Assembly: GCF_034427455.1 (NCBI RefSeq)
Contig: NZ_JAXQNN010000002.1
Coordinates: forward strand, 1 to 64,000
Reading direction: 5' to 3'
Length of the DNA stretch: 64,000 bases
From: Jeotgalibacillus haloalkalitolerans
Lineage (GTDB): Bacteria; Bacillota; Bacilli; Bacillales; Jeotgalibacillaceae
The notes beneath the pieces are model-generated. The model saw nothing but the letters and a program-made list of their open reading frames with translations, was not told the origin of the DNA and made no database searches. Shown here one piece after another: positions 16,931-25,406 of the stretch; within the stretch, counting starts at the first letter, position 1; every line of letters begins with the position of its first letter. Both the position numbers and the translations under genes were made by a program.

Positions 16931-17401
16931 TTTACGGTCAATGATAAAGAAAGAACCTGTAGCATGTGCAGCTCTTTTTCCTTCAGCCGTTTCCACCCAG
17001 CCCTCAATCACCATGCTTTTGCTCCCATGATGAATAACTTTTGCAAATGCCTGAATTGAGCCCGTGTGAATCGGTGCTGTGTAATGCAGGTTAAGCTGAT
17101 TTGTAACAGCAGCTTTATCAGGTGGTGAAATTTTATTCGCCAGTACACCCATCGCTGTATCAATTGCTGTAGCAGTAATGCCTCCGTGCATCATGCCTAA
17201 TGAGTTATAGACGATCGGCGTAACCGGCATGGAAATATTAAGAATTTCCCCATCAAATTGATGCTCCATTGCATACATCGCACTGACATAAGAGGTTGTC
17301 AAGCCCTGCCTCTTTGATTCAAAGCCTTTTAAAACCTGTTCTATGATGTTTTTTTCATCATCATTTAACTGATCAATGCTTAGTTGATTGATTGTATTCA
17401 T
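16928..17401 (-). CDS. PaaI-like hotdog-fold thioesterase
   Basis: This 157-residue protein has the hotdog/PaaI layout: 'IVYNSLGMMHGGITATAIDT' is the HGG catalytic turn with helix and 'AVTNQLNLHYTAPIHTGSI' follows. Such proteins hydrolyse acyl-CoA thioesters, often aryl- or medium-chain; the substrate is not predictable. ATG 17401 is chosen for its AAAGGGGG ribosome site; an upstream ATG at 17422 overlaps that site. It is not part of the B. subtilis ylb series here, so it is an insertion into the conserved order. Confidence 0.82.
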   Translation of the reverse strand: MNTINQLSIDQLNDDEKNIIEQVLKGFESKRQGLTTSYVSAMYAMEHQFDGEILNISMPVTPIVYNSLGMMHGGITATAIDTAMGVLANKISPPDKAAVTNQLNLHYTAPIHTGSIQAFAKVIHHGSKSMVIEGWVETAEGKRAAHATGSFFIIDRK

Positions 17402-17417
17402 GATGTAACCCCCTTTA

Positions 17418-17445
17418 ACCATTCATTTCATTTTACCATAAAATA
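17418..17445 (+). promoter_or_regulatory. Possible SigK promoter of ylbD
   Basis: AC (17418-17419), 17 nt, CATAAAATA (17437-17445) matches the SigK consensus (AC and CATANNNTA with 16-17 nt between). It lies 28 nt before the ylbD start. A late mother-cell promoter fits a coat-type protein. Motif-based only. Confidence 0.4.
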
Positions 17446-17473
17446 AAAGATAGTAATGAAGAGGAGGGCGCAT

Positions 17474-17797
17474 ATGAGTACACAGCGTTTAGATGAGTTC
17501 AAGGTGTATCTGAAAAAACATCCTGAGCTCGTGCAAAAGGTCAGACGACAGGAGCTCACATGGCAGGAATTATATGAGGAGTGGCTGTTGCTTGGGGATG
17601 ACAAAGGTTCCGGGATTGAATTTGATCAGATTTTTTCCAGTGTGAAGGAAAAGATTCAGCATTTTGATCCGGCACAAATTGAAGAATATTCGAAGCGTCT
17701 TCAGTCAGGCCTGGACTTCTTTCAGGAAATGCTGAACCACTTTAACAAGCAAAACGATAAGGAAGACGATATTTTAATGAAACAATGGAAGCAATAA
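17474..17797 (+). CDS. ylbD: YlbD-type putative spore coat protein
   Basis: This charged, helical 107-residue protein, 'QRLDEFKVYLKKHPELVQKV' at the N terminus followed by 'WQELYEEWLLLG', fits the YlbD coat family. Gene position (before ylbF) agrees with B. subtilis. The ATG at 17474 follows GAGGAGGG; the longer frame from 17456 would start inside the ribosome site. ylbE, normally next, is absent; ylbF follows after 50 nt. Confidence 0.8.
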   Translation: MSTQRLDEFKVYLKKHPELVQKVRRQELTWQELYEEWLLLGDDKGSGIEFDQIFSSVKEKIQHFDPAQIEEYSKRLQSGLDFFQEMLNHFNKQNDKEDDILMKQWKQ

Positions 17798-17847
17798 GGG
17801 GATTCATTTCATGTATTTCGTGTTATGATAAATGTGGAGGTGCGAAT

Positions 17848-18294
17848 ATGTTAGCTACTATGGAAAGAATCCAGCTGCTTGATGCGTCAGATGAATTGTC
17901 TGAAGCAATCCTGCACTCAGAAACATTAGATAATTATTACGAGAAGTACCGCACATTAAAATCGTCCAGCACGTCGATGGATAAAATATATAAGTTTAAC
18001 TCATTAAAGGAACTGTATGAAGAAGTACAGCGTTTTGGCAGATATCACCCTGATTACAGCAGAGTGATGAAGGAAATACGTGAAACAAAGAGAGAGATGG
18101 ACATGGATCCGAACGTGGCTCAGTTCAGAGTGGCAGAAAATGAATTGCAGCAATTACTTGATGAAGTAAGCTCCCTGATCGGTCATGCTGTTTCTGAAAA
18201 TGTAAAAATTCCAACCGGCAACCCATTCTTTGATTCCCAGTCCGGTTGCAGCGGAGGCTGCGGCTCTGGCGGGGGCTGCTCGTGCTCGGCATAA
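17848..18294 (+). CDS. ylbF: YlbF/RicF, subunit of the Fe-S Ric complex controlling RNase Y
   Basis: This 148-residue helical protein of the YlbF/YmcA family with YmcA and YaaT forms the RicAFT complex, which binds Fe-S clusters and directs RNase Y processing, affecting competence, sporulation and biofilm formation in B. subtilis. The conserved core 'YEEVQRFGRYHPDYSRVMKE' and 'ENVKIPTGNPFFD' are visible. The C terminus has the Cys-rich tail 'CSGGCGSGGGCSCSA', source of cluster ligands. ATG 17848 has GGAGGTGC upstream. A bidirectional terminator follows. Confidence 0.94.
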   Translation: MLATMERIQLLDASDELSEAILHSETLDNYYEKYRTLKSSSTSMDKIYKFNSLKELYEEVQRFGRYHPDYSRVMKEIRETKREMDMDPNVAQFRVAENELQQLLDEVSSLIGHAVSENVKIPTGNPFFDSQSGCSGGCGSGGGCSCSA

Positions 18295-18314
18295 CAGGAA
18301 AAAATTAAAAAATA

Positions 18315-18356
18315 AAAAACTGACGGAATGCTTATCACATTCCGTCAGTTTTTTTA
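18315..18356. terminator. Bidirectional terminator ylbF / GDPD
   Basis: A 17-bp stem AAAAAACTGACGGAATG / CATTCCGTCAGTTTTT(T) has poly-A and poly-T flanks. The GDPD stop codon overlaps its right end. Confidence 0.92.
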
Positions 18357-19256
18357 ATCGTTTTTAATCAATTGCATCGCAATATCAGGACGGTCCGTGA
18401 TAATACCGTCAGCGCCGAGTCTCAGCAGGCGGTCCATTGTTTCAACATCATTCACTGTCCAGTATTCAACCTGAATGTTAAGTGACGTCAGAAACTCAAT
18501 AAACCCTTTAGAATCAAGCGGAATTGATTTATGTTTGGTTGGAATCTGGATTGCATCCGTGTTTGGATGATAAAGGTGTCCAAATCCACTGCGGTATAAT
18601 GAGAACGCTTTTCTCGCTTCATTTTCCCCTGCACCAATGGCAACGCGGTCCTGAGAGTATAGGGAGAAACGGTCAATCTGCTCATCATAAAAGCTTGTGA
18701 CAAGCACTCTGTCCTCAACGCCAAGCTTCTCGATCAGGCGCCATAGCTTTGAAGGCATCAGGCTTCCTTCATAAGTATCAGGGTCCTCTTTCATATCAAT
18801 ATTGAACAGCTTGTCCGGGAACGCTTCAAGCGCTTCCTTCAGGCTCAGAACCTGTTCACCTTTTCCTCTGAAGGTCTGATCTCCCTGAAGGTCTCTGAAA
18901 TGATAACCGAGATCAAATTCTTTGAGCTCAGAAAGAGTGTAATCAGCGACTCTGCCAGCCCCATTTGTAGTACGATCGATAAACTGGTCATGGAAGATCA
19001 CTAATTCCTCATCTTTTGTCATGCGGATATCAATCTCAAATCCATCAACCCCGAGCTCAGCAGCCTGTTTAAATGCTGCAAGTGAACTTTCCGGTGCAAG
19101 CGCTGCGCCGCCTCTATGAGCAAATACACGTGGTTTTTCACCTTCAAAAAACTTTTTTGTTGGTCTTTTAGCTGGTTTTGATGTCATTTTAGTTCCCGCC
19201 CAGATCGCTGCACCAGAAGCAGCAAGAGCAAGTCCGATATTCGTCTTCTTTCCCAA
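18354..19256 (-). CDS. Glycerophosphodiester phosphodiesterase (GDPD family)
   Basis: This 300-residue enzyme hydrolyses glycerophosphodiesters to glycerol-3-phosphate and an alcohol. The metal/catalytic marks are visible: 'VFAHRGGAALAPESSLAAF' (His-Arg and Glu), 'GVDGFEIDIRMTKD', 'VIFHD' and 'DRTTNGAGRV', with 'GADGIITDRPD' at the end. A hydrophobic N-terminal segment (about 8-20) followed by basic residues suggests a membrane anchor or uncleaved signal. The TTG start at 19256 has AGGGAGGATTTGAA before it; the ATG at 19286 would include that site. It is not in the B. subtilis ylb order. Confidence 0.9.
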   Translation of the reverse strand: MGKKTNIGLALAASGAAIWAGTKMTSKPAKRPTKKFFEGEKPRVFAHRGGAALAPESSLAAFKQAAELGVDGFEIDIRMTKDEELVIFHDQFIDRTTNGAGRVADYTLSELKEFDLGYHFRDLQGDQTFRGKGEQVLSLKEALEAFPDKLFNIDMKEDPDTYEGSLMPSKLWRLIEKLGVEDRVLVTSFYDEQIDRFSLYSQDRVAIGAGENEARKAFSLYRSGFGHLYHPNTDAIQIPTKHKSIPLDSKGFIEFLTSLNIQVEYWTVNDVETMDRLLRLGADGIITDRPDIAMQLIKND

Positions 19257-19329
19257 TTCAAATCCTCCCTTATACAAATATTTCACATTTTAATGTTAGC
19301 ACGCAGCCGTTTGGTTCACAAACATTAGC

Positions 19330-19644
19330 TTACCTGAAACGGATACAATCACTGCAAAGGTTTCCGCAGCAGAACATTTTTTCCTGTGGAACGTAAAAGC
19401 GGTGCCGGTAAACCCACTGTTCATTTTCAGCTCTTACAAAAATCGTCTCAGCATTCAGCCGCTTGCCTCTCATCGCACGGACCGCACATCTTTTGATCTT
19501 TTGCTCAATTTCCTGACGGTCTGACGTGATTGAATGCAGATATAAAAAGGGGATTCCCGCAGATATCCTCCATTCTGCTGTCACAATTCCCGGCTCTTCA
19601 TCCAATAATGAAATAAACCGCTGCCAAATCTCATTTATATCCAT
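19330..19644 (-). CDS. Conserved-looking small protein with a C-terminal Cys cluster
   Basis: This 104-residue protein is not recognised. It has no membrane segment. The body is an alpha/beta-like sequence with Trp residues, and the last residues 'MFCCGNLCSDCIRFR' form a CC-x2-C-x2-C cluster. That cluster resembles the short CCGxxCxxCP motif of the DUF5522 / oxidoreductase-like families and may bind a metal or Fe-S cluster. A GGAAGCGCTTATAT stretch precedes the ATG, a weak ribosome site. It sits alone between GDPD and ylbG, both in the ylb arc. No function is claimed. Confidence 0.6.
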   Translation of the reverse strand: MDINEIWQRFISLLDEEPGIVTAEWRISAGIPFLYLHSITSDRQEIEQKIKRCAVRAMRGKRLNAETIFVRAENEQWVYRHRFYVPQEKMFCCGNLCSDCIRFR

Positions 19645-19723
19645 ATAAGCGCTTCCTTTCGTTGCCGGAAAGGCATACTATGTGCTACAATTTTGTGTAA
19701 GAAAAACGAGTGAGGTAATGACT

Positions 19724-19999
19724 ATGCTGACAGAGCGTCAAGGATTAATCGTATGGCTGCACAGCTTAAAGCACGCTAAAACGCTAAGGCGCTTTGGGAA
19801 TGTGCATTACGTATCAAGAAAAATGAAGTATGTATTATTATACTGCAACCAGAGTGAAATTGAAAAACTGACAGAAAAACTTTCCAATTACTCTTACGTT
19901 AAAAAGGTTGATGTATCATTACGGCCTTTTGTGAAAACAGAATATGAGAATGCAAGACCGGATAAAGCAAAAGAGTACGACTATAAAATGGGTCTTTGA
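19724..19999 (+). CDS. ylbG: YlbG (UPF0298 / DUF2129) protein
   Basis: This 91-residue basic protein matches YlbG: 'RQGLIVWLHSLKHAKTLRRF', 'GNVHYVSRKMKYVLLYCN', 'DKAKEYDYKMG'. Its role is unknown; it is widely kept next to rsmD-coaD in Bacillales. The ATG at 19724 is best spaced from GAGGT; an ATG at 19718 is too close to it, and 19682 lies upstream of any ribosome site. Confidence 0.9.
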   Translation: MLTERQGLIVWLHSLKHAKTLRRFGNVHYVSRKMKYVLLYCNQSEIEKLTEKLSNYSYVKKVDVSLRPFVKTEYENARPDKAKEYDYKMGL

Positions 20000-20005
20000 C
20001 AATTT

Positions 20006-20034
20006 AAAAAGGCGGGCATATGCTCCGCCTTTTT
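20006..20034. terminator. Bidirectional terminator after ylbG
   Basis: AAAAAGGCGG / CCGCCTTTTT with a 9-nt loop, between ylbG and the convergent gene at 20040. Confidence 0.88.
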
Positions 20035-20039
20035 GTGTC

Positions 20040-20438
20040 TCAATATGATGATGAAAGAGGGGCAATGAAATGGTTCATTCTCAAAATACCGATCAGGTGC
20101 TGGAAATACAGCTGCTTTTCCCCAAAAGCAATCGAAGGCTGTACCTCTAAATGAACGATTGGAATACCTGAACGTTCAGCAGCGGTTTCAATCAATTTCA
20201 GTCTCTCGGAAGGCTGCTCCAGATCAGGTATACCTTCAGTCGAAATATAGATCGCCTGAAAACTGCCGATTTCAGTTTTTTTCATAATCAGTGCCGGCGA
20301 GACGACCTTTTTGCCATTCATTTCAGTGTGGAAAACTGCCAGCCGCAAAGCACGCTCTTTATTATATTTAATTAAATCGAGTAATTCATACACATCTGCA
20401 TAACCTTCACCAAGTTCAATAAAACGTTGAATCATCAT
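20040..20438 (-). CDS. Conserved Bacillales protein of unknown function (DUF7147-like)
   Basis: This soluble 132-residue protein begins 'MIQRFIELGEGYADVYELLD', which I associate with a Bacillales-specific family, possibly DUF7147, sometimes mis-named methylthioribose kinase. It lacks kinase motifs (no ATP loop, no HxD). The C terminus is 'LYFQHLIGILRMNHFIAPL'. Tandem ATG codons (20438/20435) follow GCAGGTGAA. Family name from memory; function unknown. Confidence 0.6.
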   Translation of the reverse strand: MMIQRFIELGEGYADVYELLDLIKYNKERALRLAVFHTEMNGKKVVSPALIMKKTEIGSFQAIYISTEGIPDLEQPSERLKLIETAAERSGIPIVHLEVQPSIAFGEKQLYFQHLIGILRMNHFIAPLSSSY

Positions 20439-20538
20439 TTCACCTGCTTAATCAATTTTAAAAAGTTCACGTTCTAAATGTATCATATGTTTCAGAAATA
20501 TGCTTTCAGTAAAAGAATCTAAATCCGGGGTGATCACA

Positions 20539-20829
20539 ATGCATATTGTTGCAATCATCATTGTACTTTTTTTGGTTATCATTTATTTTCTTCCTGACAG
20601 TAAAAATGAAACAGCATTAAATGACGAAAGCTGGATTGTCGCAGCGATTGTCACAGCTTTAGTTACCTATGGATTCATCGAACTTGCAAAAGAAGAAGAG
20701 ATGAAGGAAATGACATTACAGGAGCTTAAAGACACGTTAGCAGAAAACGGAGACCTGCCGGAACTTGAACAGATTGTTCATGAGATGGGAGCAGGAGACT
20801 TCATATCTGATCTGCCTGATTCGGGTTAA
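20539..20829 (+). CDS. Small two-helix membrane protein, unknown
   Basis: This 96-residue protein has a hydrophobic helix at 1-20, a second at about 36-55 ('WIVAAIVTALVTYGFIELA'), and an acidic Glu/Asp-rich soluble tail. It is not recognised as a named family. ATG 20539 follows GGGGTGATCACA, a good ribosome site; upstream codons from 20500 lack one. It lies just before rsmD and ends in repeat-linked terminator R3. Confidence 0.6.
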   Translation: MHIVAIIIVLFLVIIYFLPDSKNETALNDESWIVAAIVTALVTYGFIELAKEEEMKEMTLQELKDTLAENGDLPELEQIVHEMGAGDFISDLPDSG

Positions 20830-20864
20830 AGGTTAAAAAAATTATAAGATTGCTGACCTGTAAT

Positions 20865-20931
20865 TTAAGTGCAGCGCAGCGTAACGATTACAAAAGCCTG
20901 AGACAGATGATGATGTCTCAGGCTCTTTTTT
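20865..20931 (+). repeat. Interspersed repeat copy R3 (short form with terminator)
   Basis: TTTAAGTGCAGCGCAGCGTAACGATTA joins the two outer ends of the full repeat directly, with the GGGGGCGACTCC core missing. It is followed by the terminator AGCCTGAGACA / TGTCTCAGGCT (20895-20924) plus a T-run. The terminator ends the small membrane-protein gene. Confidence 0.8.
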
Positions 20932-21044
20932 GAAAAAATAACGTATCTCATGGCGGTCCTCAGTCAATTATGGTAGCATAGGTACGAAAAGTGAGAAACT
21001 TTATCAATAATTGACAAATTGACTTGAGAGATTGTGGTGAGAAG

Positions 21045-22089
<1,045 letters not shown>

Positions 22090-22090
22090 G

Positions 22091-22121
22091 AAAAGTCCCG
22101 GTTATTAGCACCGGGGCTTTT
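22091..22121. terminator. Bidirectional terminator coaD / ylbJ
   Basis: AAAAGTCCCGGT / ACCGGGGCTTTT with a 7-nt loop. The ylbJ stop codon and last sense codons lie within the hairpin. Confidence 0.82.
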
Positions 22122-23193
22122 GCTTATATTGGAACTGTAACAAAATGAAAATACAAATGAATAGAACAATCACCGTGACCGATTGAGTAATATTAATACC
22201 GTGATTGAGGGGGGCCATGACATCTTCTGCCGGAACCTTTTGATCCTGCAGTGGAAAGAAAAATTGATAAATCAAAAAAATAATAGGTGACAGCACCATA
22301 TGAAACAGTCTGGAGACCAGATAAGGTTTATAGGAAATTGGAATCTGATCAATAAACGTCATGACCTGCATATGTATACATAACCCGCTGAATGAAACCA
22401 TAGCGAGAACGATTAACGATGCTGTGGCGGGCTCCAGGTACCGAACGGCTGCATCAACGCCATTAGAAAGCTCAAGAATGCCTGAAATGAGAACCTGCAG
22501 CTTTTCAGCATGCCATCCACCTGAAAATGAACTTAACAGTTGTTCAATTAATTGAATACATACCGAGAAGAAAGTAATCAACCCGCCAATAATCATAAGC
22601 TGTTTCACTGAAACTGTAACTGAATCCCTGAAAAGAGCAAGATAATCAGCTTGCTGATTAACAGGGGGATTTCTTTCCAAAGAAGAGCCTTTGATCAGCC
22701 TTCCAGCTGCAATCCCGATCAGGATATTTCCACTCAGATGACATAAAAAAAGGGTAATCCCCAGGGATGGGCGGTTCATCAGTCCACCGGCTACTGCACC
22801 GATTAAAAACATCGGACTTGCACCATTTGTATAGCAAATCAGCCGCTGGGCATCCGGGATACTGATTTTATTGTTTTTAAGTAAATCAGCGGTCATTTTT
22901 GCACCAATTGGAAAACCTGATAAAGATCCGGCTATAAAAACGAGCGCACCCTGACCTGAGACATTAAATAACGGTTTCATAATGTACCCAAAAAGACCGG
23001 CAAGCATATTAACCCAGGAAATAGCCGGAAGCATTGCGGTCAATACAAAAAACGGGAAAAGTGATGGGAAGATAATATCAGCGAATAATGTCATCCCGTT
23101 CAACGCAGCATCAATTGTCGATGCGGGGGAATAGAGCATAAATATAAAAAACAGTAAAAACATGAAAGACACAATATGCTCTTTATATTTCAT
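22105..23193 (-). CDS. ylbJ: YlbJ, sporulation integral membrane protein
   Basis: This 362-residue protein with about eight hydrophobic segments has the nucleoside-recognition (Gate) layout: 'LFADIIFPSLFPFFVLTAML', 'AGSLSGFPIGAKMTADL', 'TNGASPMFLIG'. B. subtilis YlbJ is made in the mother cell under SigE and is needed for full heat resistance. A SigE-like -10 (CATACAAT) lies about 70 nt upstream. The ribosome site GGAG is modest. It is divergent from ylbK. Confidence 0.92.
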   Translation of the reverse strand: MKYKEHIVSFMFLLFFIFMLYSPASTIDAALNGMTLFADIIFPSLFPFFVLTAMLPAISWVNMLAGLFGYIMKPLFNVSGQGALVFIAGSLSGFPIGAKMTADLLKNNKISIPDAQRLICYTNGASPMFLIGAVAGGLMNRPSLGITLFLCHLSGNILIGIAAGRLIKGSSLERNPPVNQQADYLALFRDSVTVSVKQLMIIGGLITFFSVCIQLIEQLLSSFSGGWHAEKLQVLISGILELSNGVDAAVRYLEPATASLIVLAMVSFSGLCIHMQVMTFIDQIPISYKPYLVSRLFHMVLSPIIFLIYQFFFPLQDQKVPAEDVMAPLNHGINITQSVTVIVLFICIFILLQFQYKQKPRC

Positions 23194-23263
23194 TGAATCG
23201 GCTCCATTGCAGTGTGATTAGTTCTTTTTCAGGATCAGCAATGCTAAAATTAACTATAAGAGA

Positions 23264-23271
23264 ATTGTATG
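23264..23271 (-). promoter_or_regulatory. Possible SigE -10 of ylbJ
   Basis: The minus strand reads CATACAAT, a full match to the SigE -10 consensus. An ATAT-containing stretch lies 11 nt further upstream as a poor -35. It is 70 nt from the ylbJ start, and ylbJ is a known SigE gene in B. subtilis. Confidence 0.45.
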
Positions 23272-23313
23272 AGATTTCCGGCATATTAGAACTGCCGGTT
23301 AGGGGTGGTTTGG

Positions 23314-24105
23314 ATGGATCCGAAAATAGGCCTTGCGCTGGGTTCAGGCGGCTCAAGAGGGTTTGCTCATCTGGGCGTATTAAAAGTACTGGAGCGTGAA
23401 AAAATAGCAATTGATTATATATCCGGCAGCAGCATGGGTTCATTAGTAGGCGCGTTATACAGCGCAGGTCAATCTGTTGCTGATATGGAAAGAGTGGCAG
23501 TGACATTCAGAAGTAAATACTTTATGGATCTCACTGTTCCAAAAATGGGATTTATCTCAGGAGATAAATTCAGACAGTTTGTGAAACTGTTTACTCATAA
23601 TAAAAATATTGAAGATTTAAATATTCCACTTTCAATCATTGCAACAGATCTGATTAACGCTGAAAAAGTTATTTTTACAAGCGGTCCGGTTGATCGGGCG
23701 GTCAGGGCAAGCACTGCAATACCGGGTATTTTTGTCCCGGAGAAAATTAATGGGAAACTGCTCGTCGATGGAGGGGTGATTGATAGAGTGCCTGCTTCTG
23801 TTGCGAAGGATATGGGTGCAGATATTGTGATCGGTGTTGACGTGTCCCAGGTCAAGAAAAATGCTGAGATTACAACAATTTACGATGTCATTACACAAAG
23901 TATAGATATCCTGCAGACTGAAATCGTGCATTTGAAAATGACGGGAGCGGATGTGCTGATTTCTCCAAGGGTGGAAAAATTCAGCAGCAAATCTTTTCAA
24001 AACGCCAAAGAAATTATCCAGCTTGGAGAAGAGGCTGCTGAAGCGGCGTTACCAAGTATTTTAAGGGAAATTGAACGCTGGAAGGAGCTTCATAAAGATG
24101 AATAA
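23314..24105 (+). CDS. ylbK: YlbK, patatin-like phospholipase family protein
   Basis: This 263-residue serine hydrolase has patatin motifs: the oxyanion loop 'GLALGSGGSRGFAHLGVL', nucleophile elbow 'GSSMG' (Ser about 45), and the catalytic Asp in 'LLVDGGVIDRVP'. It probably hydrolyses lipid acyl esters; the true substrate is unknown. ATG 23314 has AGGGGTGG upstream. It overlaps ylbL by 8 nt, so the two are translated together. Confidence 0.92.
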   Translation: MDPKIGLALGSGGSRGFAHLGVLKVLEREKIAIDYISGSSMGSLVGALYSAGQSVADMERVAVTFRSKYFMDLTVPKMGFISGDKFRQFVKLFTHNKNIEDLNIPLSIIATDLINAEKVIFTSGPVDRAVRASTAIPGIFVPEKINGKLLVDGGVIDRVPASVAKDMGADIVIGVDVSQVKKNAEITTIYDVITQSIDILQTEIVHLKMTGADVLISPRVEKFSSKSFQNAKEIIQLGEEAAEAALPSILREIERWKELHKDE

Positions 24106-25132
24106 AAAAATGATGCTGACACTGACAATCATTATGCTTGTTTCAGTGTTTCTCAGCTTTTATTCGCTGCCATACTATGTACAAAAACCGGGCAGCGCTT
24201 TTGCACTCGACGATATCGTTGAAGTGGCGGACGGAACAGAAAGTGAAGGGGATTTTTCTTTAATGACCGTGTCCCAGGTAAAGGCCAACGTGTTTGCATA
24301 CGCCTGGGCATATTTTAGCGACTATCAGGAAATTTTCCCGGTGGAACAAGTAAGAAACCCTCATGAGAGTGAGGATGAATACTCAGTCAGGCAGCTTTAT
24401 TTAATGGATAACTCTGCCGCTAATGCAATAGAAGTTGCGTTTCGTGAAGCGGGAGCAGAATTTGAGTATATTTATAATGGCATTTATATACTTAATGTAT
24501 TTCCGGGTATGCCGGCAGACGATATCCTGCAGGCAGGAGACCGGATTAAACAAGTGGATGAGATTGAACTCGAATCATCTGAGCAGTTTATTGATTATGT
24601 ATCTGAAATGGAAGCAGGAGACACAGTAACACTTGTATACGACCGGGAAGGCGAAGAAAGAACTGACGAGATAACGCTTGAGACATTTCCTGAAAATGAT
24701 AATCAGGTAGGGATGGGTATTTCTCTGGTTGATGATATTGAACTCGAGACCAACCCGGAAGTTGAGATAGATTCAGGCGACATAGGAGGTCCATCTGCAG
24801 GACTGATGTATGCCCTGGAAATTTATGATCAGCTTGTAGAGGAAGATCTCACTTCAGGTAAAATGGTAGCCGGAACAGGCACCATCTCTTCTCAAGGCAT
24901 TGTGGGCAGGATCGGCGGGATCGAACAAAAGGTGGTAGCAGCAGACCGGCAGGGGATAGAAGTCTTCTTTGCACCGGATGATGAGCTGCCTGAGAGTGCA
25001 CTGGAAAATAATCCAGACCTTCAGACGAATTATGAAGCGGCTGTACAGACCGCTGAAAGTATCGGAACCGATATGGAAATCGTACCTGTTAAAGAGTTTG
25101 AAGATGCCCTTGAATATTTGAATTCACTTTAA
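24098..25132 (+). CDS. ylbL: YlbL, membrane-anchored PDZ-Lon (S16) protease
   Basis: This 344-residue protein has an N-terminal signal anchor (about 5-22), a PDZ-like segment (about 115-200, 'VFPGMPADDILQAGDRI') and a C-terminal Lon-type protease domain. The catalytic Ser is in 'DIGGPSAGLMYAL' and the Lys in 'GRIGGIEQKVVAA'. In B. subtilis YlbL, together with CtpA, degrades the cell-division inhibitor YneA after DNA damage. ATG 24098 has AAGGAG 10 nt upstream. Confidence 0.94.
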   Translation: MNKKMMLTLTIIMLVSVFLSFYSLPYYVQKPGSAFALDDIVEVADGTESEGDFSLMTVSQVKANVFAYAWAYFSDYQEIFPVEQVRNPHESEDEYSVRQLYLMDNSAANAIEVAFREAGAEFEYIYNGIYILNVFPGMPADDILQAGDRIKQVDEIELESSEQFIDYVSEMEAGDTVTLVYDREGEERTDEITLETFPENDNQVGMGISLVDDIELETNPEVEIDSGDIGGPSAGLMYALEIYDQLVEEDLTSGKMVAGTGTISSQGIVGRIGGIEQKVVAADRQGIEVFFAPDDELPESALENNPDLQTNYEAAVQTAESIGTDMEIVPVKEFEDALEYLNSL

Positions 25133-25136
25133 AGAT

Positions 25137-25280
25137 AAAGGCTGGGACATAAAAATGTCTCAGCCTTTTAAAGTCGTTTCGCTGCGCTTTAGGCGGACGC
25201 TTTCCTGGATGAGCCGTTTTATGGCTCCATTAGACCTCAAATCGTCCCGGAGTCGCCGCCTTCAGCGAAGCTGCACTAAG
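25137..25280 (-). repeat. Interspersed repeat copy R2 (inverted, with terminator)
   Basis: Read on the minus strand it starts TTAGTGCAGCTTCGC, has GGCGGCGACTCC and GGAAAGCGTCCGCCT, then AGCGCAGCGAAACGACTTTAAAA, and runs into the hairpin AAAGGCTGGGACAT / ATGTCTCAGCCTTTT (25137-25169). That hairpin lies 5 nt behind ylbL and ends it. It is the same module order as R1 in opposite orientation. Confidence 0.8.
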
Positions 25281-25406
25281 TTTCATTTCAATATTAAGAG
25301 AGGATAGACAATCATATTTTAACTTTTGTCCCGATTTCGTTTAAGGTCGCTCCGGAAGTATGTTTTCTGTAAGGTGACGTTGATCCTCACAGGTTTCATT
25401 ATGTTT

